DNA from: Pseudoselenomonas ruminantium | Lineage (GTDB): Bacteria > Bacillota > Negativicutes > Selenomonadales > Selenomonadaceae | Direction of reading: 5' to 3' | DNA: 12,104 nt | Assembly (NCBI GenBank): GCA_002448495.1 | Contig: DJYL01000069.1 | Location: 1,189 to 13,292 of the forward strand | Shown here: in pieces, positions 1 to 5,742 of the stretch | How the letters are laid out: each line of letters starts with the position of its first letter | Numbering within the stretch: position 1 is the first letter of the stretch | Translations under genes and position numbers: made by a program | Notes under the pieces: model-generated | Told to the model about the DNA's origin: nothing | Seen by the model: the letters and a program-made list of their open reading frames with translations, nothing else | Database searches by the model: none

Positions 1-1151
1 TCCGTGCTGCCTACGCCATCCATGAGGTTCAGCAGATAGTTAATGGAAGCAATAATATCGTTCTTCGTAATCGTACGGTCATGGATATCCAGAGTCGGAG
101 AGCACAGGAGCTTCATGCGGCTGCCATCTTTTTTGAGCAGATAGAGCTGCACGATTTTGCCTTCGCCAAAGAGCTGGCGTTCACGCTCAACATCAATGGC
201 ATCAAGCATATCCTCCGTAACGACTTCACCCTGCGGAATGACGATTTCGCCCGTTTCCTTATCCACGATGGGTTCTGCCAGAACTTTGCCTAAGATACGG
301 CGCTTCCAGCCCAGCTTCTTCGTCAGCTTGTAACGGCCAACGGTAGCCAGATCATAGCGCTTCGGGTCAAAGAACAGCGAATCCAGGAGCTGCTGGGCAT
401 TATCTTCATTGGCGGGTTCACCCGGACGCAGACGGCGGTAAATTTCAATTACAGCCTTGCCCTGAGATTTTACATCCTCACCATCACGTTCCAGCGTGTT
501 CATGATGCGGGGATCTTCACCAAAGAGGTCAATGATTTCTTCGTCCGTAGCAAAGCCAAGGGCGCGAATGAAGTAGGTCACCGGCATTTTACGGGTACGG
601 TCAATACGAACAGATACTACGTCATTCGTATCCGTTTCGAGTTCAATCCACGCACCGCGGTTCGGAATAACCGTAGCATTGTAGAGATGCTTACCCGTCG
701 GGTCAATTTCCTCTCCATAGTATGCACCAGGAGAACGAACCAACTGGCTGACGATAACGCGCTCTGCACCGTTGATGATAAACGTACCGGTATCCGTCAT
801 AAGCGGGAAATCGCCCATGAACACTTCCTGCTCTTTAATTTCGCCTGTCTCACGATTGATAAGACGGACATTCACGCGGATGGGAGCCGCCAGCGTCACA
901 TCACGCTCTTTACACTCGTCAAGCGTATACTTTGGATCGCCTAACAAGAAGCTCTCAAAGGACAGCACGAGATTACCCGAGAAGTCCTGAATCGGCGAAA
1001 TGTCATTAAAGATGTCCTGCAAACCTTCATCAAGGAACCACTGGTAGCTGTTCCGCTGAATGTCCAGCAGATGCGGCATCTCCATAACTTCCTTGATTTT
1101 AGCATAGCTATACCTGGTTCTTTTGCCTACCGGCACAGGATTAAATAACAA
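1..1151 (-). CDS. rpoB: RNA polymerase beta subunit, N-terminal part (truncated by window edge)
   Basis: This is the beta subunit of RNA polymerase, which forms half of the catalytic cleft with beta'. Only the first 383 codons are present; the protein runs off the left edge before the rifampicin region. The translation begins [20 protein letters not shown] and continues with typical beta protrusion and lobe motifs ([60 protein letters not shown]). I place the start at the TTG at 1151 because an AGGGG ribosome binding site lies 8 bases upstream; an in-frame GTG at 1160 would overlap that site and there is no ATG nearby. It is normally cotranscribed with rplJL, but here five signalling genes and a terminator intervene and it has its own promoter region. 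The identity is certain and the start is likely. Confidence 0.97.
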   Translation of the reverse strand, partial: MLFNPVPVGKRTRYSYAKIKEVMEMPHLLDIQRNSYQWFLDEGLQDIFNDISPIQDFSGNLVLSFESFLLGDPKYTLDECKERDVTLAAPIRVNVRLINRETGEIKEQEVFMGDFPLMTDTGTFIINGAERVIVSQLVRSPGAYYGEEIDPTGKHLYNATVIPNRGAWIELETDTNDVVSVRIDRTRKMPVTYFIRALGFATDEEIIDLFGEDPRIMNTLERDGEDVKSQGKAVIEIYRRLRPGEPANEDNAQQLLDSLFFDPKRYDLATVGRYKLTKKLGWKRRILGKVLAEPIVDKETGEIVIPQGEVVTEDMLDAIDVERERQLFGEGKIVQLYLLKKDGSRMKLLCSPTLDIHDRTITKNDIIASINYLLNLMDGVGST

Positions 1152-1203
1152 ATCCTTCACCCCTTAGCCTGTTTTACTAGAATTATTTCCTGAAATGTAG
1201 GGC

Positions 1204-1232
1204 ATTATAGCACGCTGAAAAAAACGGAATGA
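1204..1232 (-). promoter_or_regulatory. Possible rpoB promoter P2 (extended -10)
   Basis: The minus strand has a perfect TATAAT (1204-1209) preceded by GTGC, which supplies an extended TGn -10 element. No good -35 is present at 17 bases (TCATTC). It lies downstream of the leader hairpin, so transcripts from it would escape any attenuation there. Start would be near 1197, about 45 bases before the rpoB start codon. Confidence 0.5.
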
Positions 1233-1241
1233 ATGAACAAG

Positions 1242-1276
1242 AAAAAAAACAAGGTCTAACAAAAACTTACACCTTG
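1242..1276 (-). terminator. Terminator-like hairpin in the rpoB leader
   Basis: On the minus strand CAAGGT pairs with ACCTTG (1271-1276 with 1250-1255). After one mismatch a further TAA/TTA pairing extends the stem, and eight T residues follow (1242-1249). It can end the LytTR-kinase operon. Because promoter P1 lies upstream of it, it can also act as an attenuator for rpoB. The stem is short and A/U-rich, so termination may be partial. Confidence 0.55.
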
Positions 1277-1334
1277 CTTCCAGTTCCTTTCCGCCTGCGC
1301 ACACTAATCCCTATGCAATTTCCTGTAGTTTTTA

Positions 1335-1363
1335 AGTTTAGCACCGATTGGGACTTATGTCAA
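1335..1363 (-). promoter_or_regulatory. rpoB promoter P1
   Basis: On the minus strand a perfect -35 TTGACA (1358-1363) is followed after exactly 17 bases by TAAACT (1335-1340), preceded by a TGC extended -10 element. The -35 starts two bases after the stop codon of the upstream histidine kinase gene. Transcription would start near 1328 and read through the 1242-1276 hairpin into rpoB, leaving a leader of about 175 bases. Confidence 0.75.
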
Positions 1364-1365
1364 GA

Positions 1366-2685
1366 TTATTTTTCCCCATGCCAATAAAGCATAAAGGTAA
1401 CCCAGCCATCCTGCTGGCGCAGGTCACACTGCGCATTATACTTGCGGACAAAAGCGCGCAGCGATATCATCCCCGTACCGTGTCCCGGTTCATCGCTATA
1501 AGGCAGCCCTTCACTGTCAATGAGCAATGGCTCCCGGAAGCGATTGGCTACCGACAGCACATACTGTTCGGCATCAAATTGCGCCGAAACCTTGATGGTA
1601 CGGTCTGTGACCGGCTGTTTCATGCTGGCATGCAGGGCATTTTCCAACAGATTGGACAGGACGATGGCCACATCCATGTCCATACCGGCCATTTCCCGTG
1701 GCAGATTTACTTTCTGCTGAAAAGGAATTTCCAAATTACCCAAATGATAATGATAGATAGATAGCGTTGCATTAATCAGGTCATTGGCGCAGAATTCCTG
1801 CATTGTCGTGTGTTCAATCTCAGCCGTATATTTATCCACCAGCTGTTTTGCCTCCTGAATGCGTCCACTATCCAGCAATGTTCCGAGCAACCGGTTATAA
1901 TGGCGCATATCATGACGCAGGACACGCAAGGTCTGACGCTTTTCCTCGGTAAGACGCGTATACTCTCTTAGGGAATAAAGCTGCTGTGCCAACAGATTGT
2001 TACGATTGACTTCGGCTGTATGCTCTGACATATGATGAGCAGTCGTAATCACCAGGCGAAAGATCAGAAAAAAGAAAATGGGCAAAGCCAAGCGCCCAAT
2101 CCGCTCAGGCATGCTGTGATAAAGCTGTGAATCAAGCATAGGCAAGGCATAAGAAAACAAAACCACCAGCGGCATCAATGCGATATACAGCCCGAGATGA
2201 CGGTATTGAAAAAAGCGCTGAACAGGCACCAGCTTACAGAACAAGCGCCGTTCCAAAGGAATCAACAGCAGAAACAGCAGCAGATAACAGGTGTTAAGGG
2301 TCAGCATATGAATAAGCTCACCATAATCAAACGGCAATACCACGCCCACGACAAAGCCACTGGCCGTATGCAGGAGTATCGCAAAAAGACTCTGCATGCC
2401 CAAAACAAACAAATGCTGCACAAAGCCGCGCGGAATACAATAATACGAAATCAAGAAAAAGGGAACCCAGCCAAAAGCCACCAACAGCTTAAACCGCAAG
2501 ACATCCCCGTCATATACCGTCATAACCGCTGCATAGCTTAAGAACGCAATTATCCCCCAGCCTGCCGTCAAGCGCTGCAAATTGCGCCGTTGGCGCTTGG
2601 AAACTGTATCTGCAAACGGAAGATAGCGCAGCCATACCCCCGTAAGTTGTAAAAGAACCAAAGCCAAAGCCAAGAGAAAAAACAT
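1366..2685 (-). CDS. Multi-span membrane GHKL sensor histidine kinase (AgrC/LytS-type partner of a LytTR regulator)
   Basis: The predicted product of 439 residues is an inner-membrane histidine kinase. About seven hydrophobic segments fill the first 217 residues (near 1-20, 39-58, 64-84, 88-117, 124-144, 163-183, 197-216), with no large extracytoplasmic domain. A helical stretch follows, then an H-box RHDMRHYN with His258 as the likely phosphorylation site. The GHKL ATPase has an N-box LSNLLENA (343-350) and a G-box GHGTGM (401-406); no separate D-box is obvious, as usual in this family. I chose the ATG at 2685 because GAGG lies 8 bases upstream and it follows the regulator's stop by 10 bases; an in-frame start at 2775 would overlap that gene. 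Its partner is the adjacent LytTR regulator. Such kinases often sense peptides or membrane signals, but the ligand here is unknown. The gene stops two bases before the rpoB P1 promoter. Confidence 0.88.
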   Translation of the reverse strand: MFFLLALALVLLQLTGVWLRYLPFADTVSKRQRRNLQRLTAGWGIIAFLSYAAVMTVYDGDVLRFKLLVAFGWVPFFLISYYCIPRGFVQHLFVLGMQSLFAILLHTASGFVVGVVLPFDYGELIHMLTLNTCYLLLFLLLIPLERRLFCKLVPVQRFFQYRHLGLYIALMPLVVLFSYALPMLDSQLYHSMPERIGRLALPIFFFLIFRLVITTAHHMSEHTAEVNRNNLLAQQLYSLREYTRLTEEKRQTLRVLRHDMRHYNRLLGTLLDSGRIQEAKQLVDKYTAEIEHTTMQEFCANDLINATLSIYHYHLGNLEIPFQQKVNLPREMAGMDMDVAIVLSNLLENALHASMKQPVTDRTIKVSAQFDAEQYVLSVANRFREPLLIDSEGLPYSDEPGHGTGMISLRAFVRKYNAQCDLRQQDGWVTFMLYWHGEK

Positions 2686-2695
2686 TGTCTGCGCC

Positions 2696-3424
2696 TCACT
2701 TTCTAAGCAAATACTCCATGTATTCATGCGCTGTCTCACGATAAAGCCGCCTGCTGATTGGGAGCTGCTCACCATTTTTCAAGACAAAGCCATCCGCCTT
2801 AAGGTCCGCCACTGCCGCAAAATTAACCAGCAAGCGATTGTAACACTCAACAAAATCAGAATTTATCAAAGCCGCTGCCATTTCTTTATAGGATGTGTCC
2901 ACAGCCATAGCCTCCCCACTCAGCAAATGGATAACGCTGCCGCGCCGCCCGCCTACCCGATGCCCGCCCTGGACATCAACGTAAGCGATATGTTCAACAT
3001 CCAACTGAACCTCACGCGTTTTCATGCGCACGTTGAGCATCGTTGGCAGCAGATTAGGCAGACAATGCTGCAAGATATCCTTTAACTGCGAAACAGCCTT
3101 GCTCACCGGCTTCAGAATATAGCCCGCAGGAAAGACCTGATAGCCCGCCAAGGCATAATCTGTACTGCTGGTCAAGAATATAATGGACAGACGTTCATCC
3201 TGCTGGCGTATAGCCCTTGCCGTTTCAATGCCATTTACGCCATCCATACAAATATCCAAAAATACAATCTGAAATTCTTTTGGTTTGAATACCGCCAGGA
3301 AAGACTCACCACTGGCAAACAGCTGCATCTCCGACTCTGCTACAGGCTTTATTTCACACCCTTGTAAAATCTGCTGCAAATCCCTGCGGGCCTGGAGGTC
3401 ATCATCTACAATAGCAATTTTCAC
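2696..3424 (-). CDS. LytTR-family DNA-binding response regulator
   Basis: This 242-residue response regulator has an N-terminal receiver domain (about 1-120) and a C-terminal LytTR DNA-binding domain (about 130-238). Receiver residues are all present: acidic cluster Asp7-Asp9, phospho-acceptor Asp57 in FLDICMDG, Thr85 in FLTSS and Lys105 in LKP. The C-terminal half shows the LytTR pattern, including HIAYVDVQGG and DFVECYNRLLVNF. The start is a GTG at 3424, supported by GAGGG 6 bases upstream. It probably receives phosphate from the kinase encoded 10 bases downstream and acts as a transcription factor. A tandem 15-bp direct repeat 45-80 bases upstream is a good candidate binding site, which would make the gene autoregulated and could also affect the divergent HD-GYP operon. 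The family is certain; targets are inferred. Confidence 0.92.
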   Translation of the reverse strand: MKIAIVDDDLQARRDLQQILQGCEIKPVAESEMQLFASGESFLAVFKPKEFQIVFLDICMDGVNGIETARAIRQQDERLSIIFLTSSTDYALAGYQVFPAGYILKPVSKAVSQLKDILQHCLPNLLPTMLNVRMKTREVQLDVEHIAYVDVQGGHRVGGRRGSVIHLLSGEAMAVDTSYKEMAAALINSDFVECYNRLLVNFAAVADLKADGFVLKNGEQLPISRRLYRETAHEYMEYLLRK

Positions 3425-3468
3425 AATTTTCCCTCATTGTCAGATAAATACCTTTGTATCATTTTATT

Positions 3469-3503
3469 ACCACTTTTGGCATATTTCGACCACTTTTGGC
3501 ATA
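3469..3503. repeat. Tandem 15-bp direct repeat, candidate LytTR operator
   Basis: ACCACTTTTGGCATA occurs twice, identically, at 3469-3483 and 3489-3503. The centre-to-centre distance is 20 bp, about two helical turns. LytTR regulators bind pairs of short direct repeats spaced about two turns apart on one face of the helix, so the adjacent LytTR regulator is the obvious candidate ligand. Each copy also contains TTGGCA, a near-consensus -35 for rightward transcription. Confidence 0.65.
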
Positions 3504-3524
3504 AATATAGAAATCAACCATTAT
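3496..3524 (+). promoter_or_regulatory. Possible promoter of the HD-GYP operon
   Basis: TTGGCA (3496-3501, five of six consensus bases) is followed after 17 bases by CATTAT (3519-3524, four of six). The -35 lies inside the second copy of the direct repeat, so a protein bound there would be placed to block or adjust this promoter. The -10 is weak, and TAAAAT at 3531-3536 is an alternative without a good -35. Confidence 0.35.
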
Positions 3525-3536
3525 TTTAGCTAAAAT
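3523..3536. repeat. 14-bp perfect palindrome in the divergent control region
   Basis: ATTTTAGCTAAAAT is a perfect inverted repeat around 3529/3530. It overlaps or follows the proposed -10 region of the rightward operon and could be an operator for a dimeric regulator. In such an A/T-rich stretch chance is also plausible. Confidence 0.3.
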
Positions 3537-3580
3537 TAATATGGAATAAAAACAAATCAGAAGAAGGAGGAGCCGATGCC

Positions 3581-4627
3581 ATGAATAACTCCATAGGCGA
3601 ACGCCGCCGTATAATAGCTGTAGATGACGATATCATCAATCGGATGACATTAGAAGCCGTACTCAGCGTTGACTACGACTTTACCGCAGTATCCAGCGGC
3701 CCTGAAGCACTCATGCTGCTTACTTCGCAGCTTGCAGACCTCATACTCCTGGATATCAACATGCCCGAAATGAACGGTTTTGAAGTGCTCGCAGCCTTGC
3801 AGAAAAATCCGCAAACCTGCGCCATTCCGGTCATCATGCTTACAGGCGATTTAGACCAGGAAACAGAAGTAAGAGGCATTCAAGCCGGTGCCTTTGATTT
3901 TGTACATAAACCCTTTATTCCTACACTTATTCTACGCCGCATCGAAAGAACCCTGCAATTAAAAGCACTGCAACACCATATGCAGCAGGAAATTGACAAA
4001 CAGACTGCGATAGCCCAGGCACAGCTTGCTTCTACCGAGCAACTGTTCCGGGAAATGATTGAGGCTCTGGCTGATACCATTGATGCCAAAGACAAATACA
4101 CCCGCGGGCATTCACATCGAGTAGCGGATTATTCATGGGAAATTTCCCGCCGGGCAGGAAAATCGGAAGACTATCAGCGCGATGTATACTACATGGCCCA
4201 AATTCACGATATCGGCAAGATTGGCATTCCCTCCAGTCTGATCAACAAAAAAGGCAAGCTGACGGACGAAGAATATGCCTCCATGAAGCAGCACACCACC
4301 ATTGGCAGCACCATTCTCGCCCATGTGAACGAAATGCCGGAGCTTGTAAGCGCCGCCCGCAGCCATCACGAGCGTTATGACGGCAAAGGCTATCCGGACG
4401 GACTTTCCGGCCTGGCGATCCCAGAAAAGGTGCGCATCATCGCAGTAGCCGATGCCTACGATGCCATGACCTCAAAGCGCAGCTATCGCGACGCTTTGCC
4501 GCAGGACCGCGTTCGGCATGAGATAGCCAGTGGCCGCGGTTCGCAGTTTGACCCTGTCTTTGCCGATATCATGTTGAACATGATTGATGATGACGTCCAT
4601 TACCAGATGCGGGAGGGATTGGTATGA
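3581..4627 (+). CDS. Response regulator with HD-GYP output domain (predicted cyclic-di-GMP phosphodiesterase)
   Basis: This 348-residue cytoplasmic protein joins a receiver domain (about 10-125) to an HD-GYP domain (about 155-345) through a helical linker. Receiver residues are Asp15-Asp17, acceptor Asp58 in LLDINMPEMNG, Thr88 and Lys110. The output domain has GHSHR (176-180), the metal-binding HDIGK (209-213), the signature HHERYDGKGYP (262-272) and VADAYDAM with SKRSYR. HD-GYP proteins hydrolyse cyclic-di-GMP, and all the motifs needed look intact. The ATG at 3581 has a GGAGGAG site 8 bases upstream. Its last codons overlap the next gene by four bases (ATGA), indicating translational coupling. 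As the only stand-alone regulator in this operon, it is the likely final phosphate acceptor of the hybrid kinase two genes downstream. The relay is inferred. Confidence 0.93.
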   Translation: MNNSIGERRRIIAVDDDIINRMTLEAVLSVDYDFTAVSSGPEALMLLTSQLADLILLDINMPEMNGFEVLAALQKNPQTCAIPVIMLTGDLDQETEVRGIQAGAFDFVHKPFIPTLILRRIERTLQLKALQHHMQQEIDKQTAIAQAQLASTEQLFREMIEALADTIDAKDKYTRGHSHRVADYSWEISRRAGKSEDYQRDVYYMAQIHDIGKIGIPSSLINKKGKLTDEEYASMKQHTTIGSTILAHVNEMPELVSAARSHHERYDGKGYPDGLSGLAIPEKVRIIAVADAYDAMTSKRSYRDALPQDRVRHEIASGRGSQFDPVFADIMLNMIDDDVHYQMREGLV

Positions 4628-5742
4628 GTTTTTGGCTGCATCACAGCTTGTCACATTGGGCCACACGGCTCATTGTCGGCTTCATTTTAATTGTCCTGGC
4701 CGCTGCCTGTTGGATTTTTTCGAGCAGTACCTTCGACCAGCCCCAGCCGAAAGCCGGCATCGTCCTGCTGGGCGGCATTCATGAGGAAGGCTGGAACGCC
4801 CCCCAATATCGCGGTATTCGCAAAGCCTGCAATGCCATGGGCATAAAACTGCTGTTCAAAGAAAACGTCAATACCGAAGGTGCTTGCACAAAAGCCGTGC
4901 AGGAAATGGCCGACAATGGTGCCGGCATGATTTTCCTCGCCAGTTACTCGTATTCCCAGGAGGCGCAAAAATTCGTCCGCGAATATCCTCATATTGCCTT
5001 TGGTACGAACTCGGCCGAATGTCATGCCCGCAATATGACCTCCTATTTCGTCCGCATGTATCAGGGACGCTATCTGGCCGGTGCCCTAGCTGGCATGCAC
5101 ACCAAGAGCAATGTTATCGGCTATGTGGCCGCTATGAAAAACTCGGAAGTCAACCGCGGTATCAATGCCTTCACGCTCGGTGTACAGCAAACCAATCCTA
5201 ATGCCCGCGTGGTCGTCATGTGGACAGGCAGCTGGCAGAACGAAAGCAAAGAGGCCGAGGAAGCACGCCGCCTGATAACCGAAGCTGGCGCTGATGTTCT
5301 GACCTATCATCAGGACGAACCTGCCGCAGCGGATGTCGCCGAGGAACTGGGCATCGACTATATCGGTTACTACGAGGATTTAGGCAAACATGAATGGCGC
5401 TCAGACCATGCACTGACTTCCGTGGTCTGCAACTGGGATCGCTACTACGAAGATATCATTCGCCGCTACCTCAAAGGCGAACTCAACTATGTAGACAAAC
5501 AATGGGTAGGTATGGAAGCAGATTTTGTCGAGCTATGCGATTTTTCCCCTGCCGTCACCGACGAGGAAAAAGCAAAGCTGATATACCTCAAGGAACGAAT
5601 GCTTGCCGGCCGTTTCGTCTTTGCCGGTGAAATCTATGATCGGCAGGGCCAGCTGCGCTGCCGCGCTGATGAATCAATCCGGGATGACCGGTTGCTCCAA
5701 CACATGGACTGGCTGGTAAAGGGGGTGGAGATTCTTGAATAA
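4624..5742 (+). CDS. Membrane-anchored BMP/PnrA-type periplasmic ligand-binding protein
   Basis: This 372-residue protein has a short N-terminus, one hydrophobic segment (about 15-32) and a BMP-family (basic membrane protein, PnrA-like) binding domain over about 42-345. Family hallmarks include HEEGWN (53-58), YQGRYLAGALAG (146-157), RGINAFTLGVQQTNPNA (178-194), the HQD at 229-231 and LTSVVCNWDRYYED (264-277). Characterised members bind purine nucleosides and feed ABC transporters, but no permease or ATPase gene is nearby, so a sensing role is more likely. Cys29 follows LAAA, a poor lipobox, so the protein may be held by an uncleaved signal anchor instead of lipid. It overlaps the preceding gene by four bases and the following hybrid kinase by eight. 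The ligand cannot be read from the sequence. Confidence 0.85.
   Translation: MSFWLHHSLSHWATRLIVGFILIVLAAACWIFSSSTFDQPQPKAGIVLLGGIHEEGWNAPQYRGIRKACNAMGIKLLFKENVNTEGACTKAVQEMADNGAGMIFLASYSYSQEAQKFVREYPHIAFGTNSAECHARNMTSYFVRMYQGRYLAGALAGMHTKSNVIGYVAAMKNSEVNRGINAFTLGVQQTNPNARVVVMWTGSWQNESKEAEEARRLITEAGADVLTYHQDEPAAADVAEELGIDYIGYYEDLGKHEWRSDHALTSVVCNWDRYYEDIIRRYLKGELNYVDKQWVGMEADFVELCDFSPAVTDEEKAKLIYLKERMLAGRFVFAGEIYDRQGQLRCRADESIRDDRLLQHMDWLVKGVEILE

Larger units (their letters stand above)
1164..1304 (-). other. Possible 46-codon leader ORF upstream of rpoB
   Basis: A GTG-started frame of 46 codons lies entirely in the rpoB leader, with its stop codon touching the rpoB ribosome binding site. 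It begins MCAGGKELEARCKFLLDLVF and its middle is rich in Phe and Leu, largely because it reads through the U-tract of the hairpin. A weak AGGG lies 4 bases before the GTG. It could couple leader translation to attenuation or to rpoB initiation. Equally, it may be chance, since open frames of this length are common in non-coding DNA. I recognise no homology. Confidence 0.15.

Noticed and set aside
1348..1764. Plus-strand ORF of 138 codons opposite the GHKL kinase
   Set aside because: It is antisense to a well-supported kinase gene, has no ribosome binding site and no recognisable motif.
2686..2775. Upstream in-frame extension of the GHKL kinase
   Set aside because: It overlaps the last 80 bases of the LytTR regulator gene, while the ATG at 2685 has a good ribosome binding site and begins directly with a membrane segment.
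3425..3580. CRISPR-like repeat reading of the two 15-bp copies
   Set aside because: There are only two copies with a 5-bp gap, placed in a divergent promoter region, which fits an operator and not an array.
3576..3584. ATG-CCA-TGA minimal ORF just before the HD-GYP start
   Set aside because: It is only two codons long. The GGAGGAG site is placed suitably for the ATG at 3581.
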